64,000 nucleotides of DNA from Owenia fusiformis (Eukaryota > Annelida > Polychaeta > Sabellida > Oweniidae). The position numbers and the translations under genes were made by a program. Numbering within the stretch: position 1 is the first letter of the stretch; each line of letters starts with the position of its first letter. The stretch lies in contig CAIIXF020000005.1 in NCBI GenBank assembly GCA_903813345.2, positions 3,356,356 to 3,420,355 on the forward strand, written 5' to 3'. Under the pieces are notes generated by a model that was given only the letters and a program-made list of their open reading frames with translations, had not been told where the DNA came from and searched no databases. This document shows, in pieces, positions 1 to 10,910 of the stretch.

Positions 1-846
1 CGATTTTTCAAATTATTGGTGTAAATAGATTTACTGAAATAGTGTGTAAAGGAACCATAAAACTGTGCAGAAGAGGTTGAAGCCTATCTTAACTTCTTGT
101 GGCTAATTCTAGAAAGGTCTTATCAATCTATATCTTGTATTTTATATATTTACATTTGTTTTAAATAAATAGCAAGTTTCAATAAATCATTAAAAGGGAA
201 GAATATCGGGAACATAAATGAAATAATAAAACTATTAAAAATGTGACTCAGATGTTATTTAGTGTATAAATGTATTAAATAAAACAGCTAATACATTTAT
301 ACAATAAATAACATTTTAAAGGGCAAAAAGACAAGGGGCAGTAGAAGATTATTATTATATCGTATTAAATATTATTATTTCTGGGTTTTATTACCTTGAC
401 TCCATGACTATATCCTACCCCAATATTTGTAATAGTTGTATTTTAAAAAGAGATTTACTTGTTTCTGATTTATATATCGGACGGACAAGTATTTCCAATA
501 GTATATCACAACTCAATTATGATTGTTTTATATTACTACACATTTACAACCTGATCTGAATACACTTATATACCATCTGGGAAAATTGAGGAATCATTAA
601 ATAGCATCCAATAGTTTTTAAAATTATATCAGCTTATTCGAGTGTGTAATTACTTTGCTTTTTACAATTATTACATAAGTTTTTAATTAAAATCATTAAG
701 TCCCAAGGACAGTCCATCAAATATCCCAAGGTGGGTGATATTGATTTTCCTCCTGTTTTCTTTGTTTCTTAATTACTTTCATTAATGAAGGTCAGTATTT
801 GACAGCTGACCTTGACAAAGAATATTGATCACTGGAAGAACAAGTA
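1..846. other. AT-rich intergenic DNA, nothing recognised
   Basis: I see no coding exon, RNA gene or clear mobile element here. The DNA is AT-rich with ATT microsatellite-like runs near 350-375. Confidence 0.5.
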
Positions 847-1714
847 CAGTGAAACATGTAAAGTGAAACACTATAGAAGTGGAACACCTCCCAAGTAGAG
901 CACTGTTAGTAGAGTCCCAAGATTAACTGACTTCATGTTAAACACCTCCCAAGTAGAGCACTGTTAGTAGAGTCCCAAGATTAACTGACTTCATGTTAAA
1001 CACCTCCCAAGTAGAGCACTGTTAGTAGAGTCCCAAGATTAACTGACTTCATGTTAAACACCTCCCAAGTAGAGCACTATTAGTAGAGTCCCAAGACTAA
1101 TTAACTGACTTCATGTTAAACACCTCCCAAGTAGAGCACTGTTAGTAGAGTCCCAAGACTAATTAACTGACTTCATGTTAAACACCTCCCAAGTAGAGCA
1201 CTGTTAGTAGAGTCCCAAGACTAATTAACTGACTTCATGTTAAACACCTCCCAAGTAGAGCACTGTTAGTAGAGTCCCAAGACTAATTAACTGACTTCAT
1301 GTTAAACACCTCCCAAGTAGAGCACTGTTAGTAGAGTCCCAAGACTAATTAACTGACTTCATGTTAAACACCTCCCAAGTAGAGCACTGTTAGTAGAGTC
1401 CCAAGGCTAACTGACTTCGTGTTAAATGGAACACCTCCCAAGTAGAACACTTTTCCCAAGCCCAACTGACTTCATGATAAATTAACCTCTTTAAGTGGAA
1501 CACCTCCCAAGTGGAACACTACTTTTCAGAGTCGTAAGCCTGACTTTCTTCACATTAAATGAACCTCTATAAGTAGAACACCTCCCAAGTAGAACACAGT
1601 CCCAAGACCAACTGACTTTGTGTTAAATGAACCTTTATAAGTGGAACACCCCCCCCCCCAAGTAGAACACTTTTTAAAGGTACCAAAGGCATTCCACCTA
1701 GACAGGTTTTACTG
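847..1714. mobile_element. Non-autonomous pogo/Tigger-like DNA element with minisatellite interior
   Basis: The two ends are imperfect inverted repeats: ACAGTGAAACATGTAAAGTG at the left, and ACAGTAAAACCTGTCTAGG when the right end is read on the minus strand. Each end is flanked by TA (845-846 and 1715-1716), the target duplication of the IS630/Tc1/mariner/pogo superfamily. Ends of the type CAGT(A/G)AAACCT...GTGGAACACC resemble pogo-type transposons of invertebrates; the family name is inference. There is no coding sequence. Almost the whole interior is a tandem array (separate entry) of sequence resembling the element's own subterminal GTGGAACACC motif. Confidence 0.6.
885..1690. repeat. Minisatellite, unit about 58-62 bp, roughly 13 copies
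   Basis: The unit begins CACCTCCCAAGTAGAGCAC and ends CTGACTTCATGTTAAA. Units differ by a 4-bp indel (AGATTAACTG against AGACTAATTAACTG). The central copies are nearly identical. Those from about 1420 to 1690 are progressively more diverged, with GTGGAAC in place of GTAGAGC. The array fills the interior of the surrounding transposon-like element. Confidence 0.95.
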
Positions 1715-2163
1715 TATATATCAAACTAAGAAAACTGAAAGATGGTCAATATTGCCCACCTGGTTGATGTTTGATCGATGGCCCTAATTAAATAATGCAC
1801 AGAATGAAAAGTAGACTGCTGCAATCTACAATTTAAACTTTTGGTATCACATTTCATGTCATATATTAGCAACAACTTTTTGTGATAATCATAAAAGTTG
1901 TAAGCATATTGATTCAAATAAAATCTGTTGGAACATCTTGATCTAATACTTTAGGCATTACTTATAAGTGAGGCATCTCAATATCTCTTGATTAATTTAT
2001 ATAACAGATTTGACATGTCAACCCAAACCCTGATTTGAATATACAATCTATACACACAAACAGGCAAATGATGTATCATATATCTACATATAGTTGTGCT
2101 GTTTCATATACTTTATCTCACTTGTGCCATTTAAATCACTTTTTACTTTTATATATATATATC
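1715..2163. other. Intergenic DNA
   Basis: Nothing coding is recognised. A TA microsatellite at about 2151-2163 abuts the 3' end of the neighbouring minus-strand LINE fragment and may be its tail. Confidence 0.5.
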
Positions 2164-2850
2164 TTTTATTGACTCTCTGATGTCATTACAATGACATATT
2201 AGTCACTAAAAACTACAATCTACAAAACTGACCTAAGACTAAACTAACTATTGAATACAAAAATAAAGTTGTTGTCAAATACAATTCTAATTACATCATC
2301 AAATGTAAAATACAGAATACAAGATAATTGTAGAATACAAATATAACTTGACAGAAATTTAAATATCAGTGTGATGCATCGTTGACACATTAATCCAATT
2401 TTTTGAGTGAATGATAGATGAACTTTGCTAAATGTAAAATTACATAAGAATTTTTGTGAGACATTAGTTTTTTAAAAATAATGTCAGGACTGCCTACAAA
2501 ATTAAATCGTGTAAGGGTGTCAAACAAAATTTTTCTTTCTGTAGTGTTTTTCTTACAAATCATGATGAAGTGTTGTTCATCTTCTAAAATACCACAAATA
2601 TTACATAAACGTTCATCTACAGGTTTTGGCTTTGGCTTTAAATGACGACCAAGTTCTATATGTAACTTGTGGGAACTAAGCCTAAATCTACAAATTGCTT
2701 GCCTGTAATTTTTATTTTGGATATTTAAATAACTCTCTCTTTCAAAGACATTTTTGAATTTAACATAAGTTCTCAAGACAGGGTAATTTAATATATCTTT
2801 GTTCCATTGAGTTTTATAATTCTGATACAGTGTTTTTGTTATTGTCTTGA
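2164..2850 (-). mobile_element. 5'-truncated non-LTR retrotransposon (LINE), C-terminal end of ORF2
   Basis: The minus strand reads open from about 2850 to a stop at 2390 and encodes the typical C-terminal tail of a LINE polyprotein: an LRTY motif, a segment ending in IELGRH, then a zinc-knuckle-like CNICG...EDEQHFIMIC pattern (CxxC, H, C). This tail follows the reverse transcriptase in CR1/L2-type LINEs. The reverse transcriptase and endonuclease are absent, so this is a 5'-truncated copy, as expected of target-primed insertion. About 225 bp of 3' UTR follow, ending at a TA-rich tract. The clade cannot be fixed from this piece. Confidence 0.75.
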
Positions 2851-2984
2851 TAAAAAATCAAAAACATGGTTCATAGATATAACATTTAATTTGTTAATAT
2901 ACATTAAAATTACATTTTTATTTAGTACATGTGACACTTACATTTAACCTTGGACTTCTTGTAAACCATTAGATGTCTTCATTG

Positions 2985-3075
2985 TCATATACATCTACAA
3001 TGTACACGTAATCTGGAGGTTGTGGGTTCAATTCCCACCAGGGTGGAGTGACTTTTTCACACCAGCCCTTAACAT
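2985..3075 (+). mobile_element. tRNA-derived SINE fragment
   Basis: Positions 3022-3038 form a perfect T-arm (5-bp stem GTGGG/CCCAC around loop TTCAATT), which is also a good RNA polymerase III B box. The preceding CGTAATCTGGAGG resembles the anticodon arm of a tRNA-Thr. No acceptor-stem pairing is present, so it is not a functional tRNA. The sequence just after the T-arm (AGGGTGGAGTGACTTTTTCA, then CAGCCC) recurs on the minus strand at 57511-57560, which marks it as a SINE body. Confidence 0.6.
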
Positions 3076-3119
3076 AGGATTTGATCTTATGTTTCAGATT
3101 AAATATACAATATACATGT

Positions 3120-4342
3120 AAATATTATTGTAGCTAAAGAAATCAGTAAAGTTAAGATAATTAATGGTTATATAATTTTATAAAGGATTTGTTTAATACC
3201 ACAAAAAATTGAATATTTATATAGAATAGATTTTCAAATTGCATCAACATCAATTTCTATGAGCTTCACTACACTTACTTCTCCATGGACTTCAGTAGAA
3301 TGCCATCACTCTAGGTTGATTGTACGGAGTTTAGAATAGCAACACAACTATGCATAACTAAAGAGAGACAACTCAATATGTCATCTGCTTTAAATACATT
3401 GATTACATAGGCCTGACTTACAAATCACTGTACTTATTTTTTATTGTTTCTAAAAAGGTACGCCACTGTCGTCATCTTGGTGAGCTATGGGCCCGGACCT
3501 AGGCTTAGTTATTATTATATACAGTATAATACAATGCACTCTCCCTGCAAATTATCAATATCTCTGAAACAAGATTTTGTTTTATTTAAATACAACAGCT
3601 CAATAGATTATACTCTATATACTAATATATGTATAATATATGTACATACTATTATAATTCAAGAAAAATATACAATGTCTACTGATTTGTAGTTTCTTAT
3701 GCTTCGATCTTCAGTGTTATTGAAAAGCTCTTTATTGCTCTGATCACATATTTACATCAGAATAGAGCTATAACCACATGATGAATATTTCAAAGATTTT
3801 GTTACCAATGTTTCATACATGGATCAGTTAAGGCAAAAAAGATAACATGTTTTGCAGCTCCAGTTTTATGATGGATTTTACGATTGATGATGTTGTGCTG
3901 ATATGTGGCATTACACATAAGGGTACATTTTTGAATAATTTAGCAAGTTAACTCAGATCTTATTACTAGTAAGTAAACTTGTCAAATAGGTTTTATATTC
4001 TATTCTCATCATCCAATAAATAAATCAATTCATAGACAATTGAAAAAGCTGTTCCTGCGGCCACCCCACCCCTAAACGTATTGATGTATTTTCTTGAAAA
4101 ATACAGACATTTTCACGCTGTTCTACATGTAACTTGTATGTATTTTTAATAAAATAAGGTAGTTTTGACCTAAATTGAATTGAAAACTTTGGCAAAATTG
4201 GTATTTAAACTGAAGAAACCCTTGCTTGTATAACCTCAGAATACTTGATGTTTTTATCTTTATCATAGTCATATTTTTTATAACTGTTTCGACTTGCCTG
4301 GGCTCGATGCCTGTTTGGGCAGAACCACATCCCTACTCCTAG
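3120..4342. other. Intergenic DNA downstream of the GPCR gene
   Basis: This stretch probably includes the 3' UTR of the minus-strand GPCR, whose coding end is at 4343. No other exon or repeat is recognised. A short plus-strand open frame at 3444-3692 has low-complexity AT-rich composition and no family resemblance. Confidence 0.45.
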
Positions 4343-5410
4343 TCAGCATTCTGACATTTCCGTCGTAAATCCAGATTCTTCAAGAATTTTCGGTCGGTCG
4401 CAATGGAATAATTTAAGTAACATTTTTCTGAATTTTTTCCCGAGGAAACAATAAAGTACGAAATCTATAGCTGCGTTGACTGCGACTAGAAAGTTTGCAA
4501 TCGATAGGAAAATTACCCACCAATCAGGAACAACTGAGTGCTCATCAAATGTAGAGTCGATGAAGTTAACAATCAGAGCTGGCATGCCGCAAGCAAAGAA
4601 CACACATACAACTGAGAGTGCTACCATAGTGAGGCGATTTTCTCGTTTTTGGATGACGTTCATTTCTTTCTGCTGTTTCTGCATGCGCTTGAAGGCGACG
4701 ATGACCTTTGTGTTGGTGATAATCAGTAGAATCAGGGGCAGGCAGAAGAAAACAACGAAGTATAGAGCTGCTGAATAGAAGTACCTGTATACTATATTTG
4801 ATCCAAACTTTGTTTTGGGTATGAAGTGATCTTCCCGAAATGTTTCATATTCGAAACAACGCGGGATGTTGTAAAGGATAGATCCAATGACAATGAGAGA
4901 TGACGCAAGCCTTGCCTTGGATAAACTCGATAAAGAATAGGCTTTCAGAGGATAACACACTGCAATTGTACGCTCCATTGATATAGCAACCGTTAGCCAT
5001 ATAGTGCTCAATTGTGACATCATACCCATTGGCCATATCACCAGTGAGTTTACGATTTCCAGGTTGTTATAGTTTGCGCGTGGTGGTGGCTCACACATAT
5101 AGAGTAGACGAGTGAGAACCTCTGTGCAGAAAACACAGCCCAGAAATACAGAATCTGATACAGTGAGACTGCGTAATAAGTGGAACATTGGCGACCGACT
5201 TCTGTCTTGCCAAAGCACTATAAATGCAACAGTGTTACCAAACAATCCAAACAGACATACAACAAATAGAAATCCAATATTCACTACAATGTCAAAGGTC
5301 TGATCTGGTTGTTCTTCAGTAGCTGTGTTATTTGTCGCATTGAATACAGACATGTTTCCATCTGACACATTGTAATTCACAGTCTCTGCCATTTTTATAT
5401 TGATATACAC
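4343..5410 (-). CDS. Class A GPCR, FMRFamide-receptor-like peptide receptor
   Basis: A complete single-exon frame of 355 codons. The first ATG is at 5410; a second at codon 7 (MAETVNYN, 5392) is an equally plausible start. The extracellular N-terminus carries four N-glycosylation sequons (N14, N19, N24, N27). Seven hydrophobic segments lie near residues 41-66, 78-101, 121-149, 167-185, 211-236, 258-284 and 297-322. Class A landmarks are N59 (helix 1 GN), D86 (helix 2), E146-R147 (the DRY site, here ERT) and D316-x3-Y320 (the NPxxY site). The helix 3 run WLTVAISMERTIAVCYPLKA and the helix 4 end YNIPRCFE resemble the Drosophila FMRFamide receptor group, a family greatly expanded in lophotrochozoans. 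It should be a plasma-membrane neuropeptide receptor; the ligand cannot be read from sequence. The usual helix 3 cysteine (3.25) is absent, and the helix 6 CWxP is CGMP. Confidence 0.9.
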   Translation of the reverse strand: MYINIKMAETVNYNVSDGNMSVFNATNNTATEEQPDQTFDIVVNIGFLFVVCLFGLFGNTVAFIVLWQDRSRSPMFHLLRSLTVSDSVFLGCVFCTEVLTRLLYMCEPPPRANYNNLEIVNSLVIWPMGMMSQLSTIWLTVAISMERTIAVCYPLKAYSLSSLSKARLASSLIVIGSILYNIPRCFEYETFREDHFIPKTKFGSNIVYRYFYSAALYFVVFFCLPLILLIITNTKVIVAFKRMQKQQKEMNVIQKRENRLTMVALSVVCVFFACGMPALIVNFIDSTFDEHSVVPDWWVIFLSIANFLVAVNAAIDFVLYCFLGKKFRKMLLKLFHCDRPKILEESGFTTEMSEC

Positions 5411-8206
5411 AACTTGTAAAGTTGTCAGTAATTGACTTTGATATTTTCTGGTAATTAATGTTTAGTATGTGCAAATATTCTTCAAGCTCTACTTCAGTGT
5501 TTCTGCCACAGGTAAGAGATTGATTCTTCAGTCCTGATTCTTGTTATTTCAGTATCAAAACACACCCAATCATTATAAACTATTAAGTAATGGCAATGGT
5601 GTAATGTCAGATCATATTTCTATGACAGAATGATAGATTCATTTCAAATGGCGCTTAACCGATTAATCTTCCTAATATGTTAGTGGTTATTTGAATTTCA
5701 AAGAATTGTACTTCCCTGCTATACTACAATTAATGCTAGTTCGTGATGAATTTGTTCAGTGCTTGCATTATGTTGTTCTATTTATTACAACTTACTTTCA
5801 GCAGAGATTGAAATATGTAATCCAAGTAAAATTCCTACTTATTTTTTGTAATAGAATCCTTATGACGTCTGTTTATACATACAATAGTCAGATGTTTTAA
5901 TTCCCTTTATTTCATTTGGCCATTCTCTGATTTAATCAGAAAGTTTATTTTATCAATAAAGAGATAATGAATATTATTTTATGAATTATTTGATATTTCA
6001 GTCCTTTATTTGCTTACAGCTGCAGTGTTTTCTTTAAGTATCTCTAATTTCCGTTCAGTATTATTTCCTTTCTATTTGGTCCAAATTGTAATTCCAATAC
6101 TTACATAATTTGTGTTGATAAATTGTCTGGCTTATTAATATGATTTTGAAAAAGCTGAATTATTTTATTAAAATGCTCTTGGTGATTCGATAATACTCTT
6201 TCACGTTTGATTTCCTCTGAGAGAATTGTTTCTTTCAAAATGACAGTAAAATCCTGCTTATTCTATTGGTCCTCGCTCTTTATATTCTGATGATTGATTA
6301 GAATGGTATCCACTATAGATAAAATGATAGATGGACAAGGTTTAAGATTCGTGATCTAATCTAGTAATATTATGTTTTCATATCCAATTTTCTGTCTCTC
6401 ATGCAGAATGGAGAGTCTCCCTTATATGATTTATTATTTTGGGTATTTTTTCTTACATCCGATTCACATCCAAAACACTGATTAAATGTGTATAGAGCAG
6501 AAATAATGCCATATGCCGTATGATCAGTGCTTCTTCAAACCGATGAGTTGCAGCTTCTCTATTTTATTCTGAAAATACAAAATGTTTATTTCATAAATTA
6601 TATATGCACAAGTTGTATATACAGATATATCTGAGCTGAGATCAAATTAAGTTTTATGTTAGCTACAGAAAAAATTGATTTTTTAAATTAATAAATACAG
6701 CATTAACAATCATTAATAAAATCAAAAAGTTGAAGGTCATTTAGATATAGGGAATGGCAAAAATATTATATTTAATTTGATCTACCATTATATAGACCCA
6801 GAAACCTTCACTATTATTATATTATCATGTATATATATATAACTGCTATTAATGCCAGAAACCTTCACTATTATAATATTATCATGTATATATACAACGG
6901 CTATTAATGCCAACATGGCACAGCCATTAAAGTACCCTTGTACAAGGTGTATCATCTAAATTACTGTTAAGGGAATATATAGCGTTTCAAATAAAGAAAG
7001 GTTTAAATAGATATTTATCATTTTATATATACATGAAGTGTACAACATCAGAAATAGCAGTATTTCATCCTAGTTCTAAAGTTAGTGTTTTATCTTAATA
7101 TTTCTGTTTTATTTTTAACTCTGACAGCCTCTCTTTTGTAATCAGAGAAACCTTATGTTCTGTTGGCATATTAGGAAATTTTGATTTATAGTCTGAATAC
7201 GTAATGAAATTTTAACAAACAAGTTAGCAATTATTGGGGTTTCTACTACAATATTGTACTCTCAACCATGTGATACATAACATTCCCTTATAAGGTATTC
7301 CACAGGATATATACCAATACTATGAGGAATTCATGGGATCTGGGTACAGAATGCATTTTTGATGACTTGTTTGTTAATTCGAAGTATTATTAACTCATTC
7401 TTTATATGATTTGAGATCTTAGACACAAAATATTTGAACTAGTAAACGTATGTGTAATATATGTGACATCATATGTTATGGTAAATAGTGATAGAATGAA
7501 AAATAAAAGATAAAATGAAGCAAAATAAAACAGAAATACATTTACATATCAGTGATTCTCCAGTGGGGCCCCCCTTGAACTCATAGTTGAAAATAGCTTT
7601 GAAAAGAATATCTTTGCTTTGGCAAAACAAGGCCCGCCATCTTGAAAATGAATAAACTTTTGCAAGAACCACTGCCCATGGATTAAAGATCTTACTGTTA
7701 CCATTATACTTGCACAACATGTGGAAATTCGACATATCCCTAATCCAATGATATTGATATGTACATTTGTACAGATTTGATATTGTTTACAGGGTACATT
7801 CAAGTAATATACATTCATTCTTATGATATATAACTTACATAACTAGAATACATCACTAAACATCGACTTAAGCCATCTTTTCTGAAAACACCAGTGTTTG
7901 TAAAAATGACTTACCTGTAGAGTGTGACAAGTTCCAGATTGAATAAAGTACTTAAAGAACTATATTAAATTCACTGTTTTCTTAACTGAAAAGTTACAGA
8001 AAAAGGGTTTAATACGGATGAGGATTATAGCTATTGGCCCTTTAATGTTTTTCTTTTGTAAATTATTATTACATACTGTAATATGATACAATGCTGGGAA
8101 GGCTTAGGTAGAAATTATATTACTGCATTCCTTTCATTAACATTAGTATATTTTGTATATAATTAATATTAATTCAGGTTTCTGGTTTTATGTTTTATTT
8201 ATTATT
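5411..8206. other. Upstream flank of the GPCR and intergenic DNA
   Basis: No exon is recognised. An imperfect direct duplication of about 62 bp lies at about 6795-6915 (CAGAAACCTTCACTATTA repeated). Short open frames at 5691-5900 and 7469-7818 show no family resemblance and look accidental. The GPCR promoter should lie just above 5411, but no TATA or GC box stands out. Confidence 0.45.
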
Positions 8207-10166
8207 AGACTCCAGATTGAAAATCTGGAGTCTATTGCTTTTGCCTGTATTCTTATCAGACTCCAGATGAAATCTGGAGTCTATTGTTTTTGCCTGTTTT
8301 CTTATTATTCTTTTTCTTTCTTTCTTTCTTTCTTCCTCCTAACAGATTTTCTCTCCAACTATAACATCTTACTTAATCCAACCTACATGGTTGACTAGGG
8401 AATGTATCTGGCTTTCTGGGAAATTGGGTCAAATTTTTATCTAGGTCAAAGGTCAAGAACTAGGTCAAATCCAGTACTTTGTCACTTTTTCCCATTATCT
8501 CGGTCGTCCTTCAATATTTTTGATCCGGGTTTTTTTCATTGTGTTCCTCATAAAAAAGTAGAAAAACGCCAAACGATTTAGATTTTTGATATCTCGAACC
8601 AATTTCGAGATATCAGTGTCCAAAATCGAGGTCCAAAAAAAAGTTCTCCGAATCAAATGTCTAGGATATTATTCTTATAGGAAATTTTCTCAGGATTCCA
8701 AATCTGAAAACCAAATTCAGATCGGACTTCCGGTGCGGAAGTTATGGCGTTTTGAAAGCTCAAAAATCGCTAAATTTTAGGCCCATGTTAAGTCAATGGG
8801 AAAAAAGATTTTTTTGAAGTGAAAAATACGAAATAAAGACCGAGTTCAGCTAAATGTAATGAAAGCTTTTAAAAGAATGGGACCTCAAAAGCCATCTAGC
8901 TTCAATGTTTGGACACCAAAATGCCTAGGTCAAAATCTAGGTCAAATTCAAGGTTTTTCCTTATTTTTGCGATTCTGACACTACAGATTAATTATATTCT
9001 TGGAAATTTTGTATACATGTAGCCAAGAGTGTGCTAATAGTGTTAGCCTTTTGCCGTCAGAAAGTATTTTGACCCACTTTTGAGGTGTCCGAAAAGTAGG
9101 TCAAACAAAAAAGTTCTCCAAATTTAACGTATGAGTTATGAATTAAGGGTAGAATTTTCTCAGGAATCCAAATCTGCAATTCAAATTTCAATCCGACTTC
9201 CGGTTCGGAAGTTATGTCGTTTTGAAAGCTCAAAAATCGCTAAATTTGGTGCCCCATGTTATGGCAATGGGAAAAAAGATTTTTTTGAAGTGTAAAATAC
9301 GAGATATAGACTGAGTACAGCTTTACATAATGAAAGCCTATAAAAGAAAGGGACCTCAAAAGCTAGCTAGCTTCACAATTTGGACACCAAAATGCCTAGG
9401 TCAAAATCTAGTTCAAATTTATAGTTTTAACTTATTTTTGCGATTCTGACACTACACTTTAATTATTTGCTTCAAAATTTTGTATACAGGTAGCAAAGAG
9501 TGTGCTAATAGTGTTAGCCTTTTGCCGTCAGAAAGTATTTTAACCCACTTTTGAGATATAGTGTCCGAAAAGTAGGTCAACATGAAAGTTTCTCCAAATT
9601 TAACGTATGAGTTATGAATTAAGGGTAGAATTTTCTCAGGAATCCGAATCTGCAAATCAAATTTCAATCCGACAACCGGTTTGGAAGAAATGGCGTTTTG
9701 AAAAATTAAAAAATTGGTATTTTGATATCCCATGTTATGTCAATTATCTTTGTCACTATTCGTCGTTATTCCTTTATAACAACTGTCTTTTTTGATTACT
9801 CTTACCGATTTTGAGGAATGGCGTCCGGAAAGTAGGTCAACACAAAAAGTTCTCAAAATTTAATGTATGAGTTATGACACAAACGTAGAATTTTCTCAGA
9901 AATTCGAATCTGCAAACCAAATTTCGACCCAAATTCTGGTGAGATAGTTATAGCTGTTTGAAGTCTCGAAAAGTCGATATTATGATATCCCCATGTTAAG
10001 CCAATGGAGACAAAGATAACCTACTTAAGAGTTGTCTAAATGTCTATATTCTAGATGACTCAGCTTATTCTGAATGGGTCAGCTTACAGTATTTTGGATG
10101 ACTCAGCTTAAAAAAAGTTTGAAATCTGGAGTCTTAAATTGAACTTGTTCAATTTACATGTCTAGT
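8207..10166 (+). mobile_element. Non-autonomous Helentron/Helitron-like element, copy 1
   Basis: The left end is AGACTCCAGAT followed at once by its complement ATCTGGAGTCT, and this module occurs twice (8207-8234 and about 8260-8282). The same ATCTGGAGTCT recurs near the right end (10124-10134), followed by a hairpin (AAATTGAA..TTGTTCAATTT) and then CTAGT at 10162-10166. A hairpin a few bases before CTAG(T), plus a subterminal match to the 5' end, is the signature of Helitron/Helentron elements. A CTTT microsatellite near 8320-8335 also fits, since Helentron-type elements often carry one near the 5' end. There is no Rep/helicase gene, so it is non-autonomous. The interior repeats a module with CGACTTCCGGTTCGGAAG. 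Confidence 0.65.
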
Positions 10167-10770
10167 TATTCTTATTCTTATTAGCACGTTTTCTCAGTAA
10201 CTAGAAGACTTGGAGTAAATCTAATTACATGGTCAGTTAGGCTATGTGACGTAGTTTCTGGGAAATTAGGTCAAATTTTTATTTAGGTCAAAGGTCTAAA
10301 TTTAGGTCAATTTTTCCAATTTCACAAATTTTCAATTTTCTTTTTTATCTTTCCATATTTCTTGCTATAAATATTTTTCTAGGTTTCTCTAAGTGTTTCA
10401 AACATTTTTCTATATATATGTCTTGATAAAAAAATTATCAATTTTGAGAAATTTGACTTTAAAAAAAAGTCGAATTTTAAAATGTTCCAAATCTATCAAT
10501 TGGTATTAATTAAATAGGAAATTTCCTCAAGATTTCAAATCTGAAAACGAAATTGTGATCCGACTTCAGGTTCAGGAGTTCTGACCTTTTGAAATTTTGA
10601 AAAAAAGATTTGATGATATCCCCATGTCATGTCAATCAGGCCGATATTTTTTTATTTCTCATTAATATCAAAGTTCAAATTAAGGTTTTAATAAAAAAAA
10701 TTCTCAGGATTCCGAATCTGAAAACAAAATTGAGATCCGACTTCCGGTTTAGAAGTTATGGGCTTTTGAA
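8680..10770 (+). repeat. Diverged internal modules of the Helentron-like elements
   Basis: A module with TTTTCTCAGGA(A/T)TCC, then AATCTG, then CCGACTTCCGGTTCGGAAG (itself a near-palindrome), then GTTTTGAAA, recurs near 8690, 9155, 9630, 9890, 10520 and 10705. The first three are about 470 bp apart and share long flanks, for example GTGTGCTAATAGTGTTAGCC. The modules look like old tandem duplications inside the elements. They are noncoding. Confidence 0.8.
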
Positions 10771-10910
10771 ATCTCAAAAAAATCCCAACGCTGCCACCAA
10801 ATTGTAACAATCTCATCCCTTTCATTAATATCAGATCTCAGAATGGTTTTGAGATAAACAATCTAAATATGGAGTCTTGAATTGAACTTGTTCAATTTCT
10901 CCAATCTAGT
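10167..10910 (+). mobile_element. Non-autonomous Helentron-like element, copy 2
   Basis: This copy begins directly after the CTAGT end of copy 1. It carries the same early sequence (CTGGGAAATT(A/G)GGTCAAATTT) and ends the same way: GGAGTCTTGAATTGAACTTG, a hairpin (TTGAACTTGTTCAA), then CTAGT at 10906-10910. Its left inverted motif is not preserved, so it may be 5'-truncated. Head-to-tail arrangement is common for this class. Confidence 0.6.

Noticed and set aside
4476-5303. Plus-strand and other-frame open frames inside the GPCR gene
   Set aside because: They are shadows of the well-supported minus-strand receptor frame.
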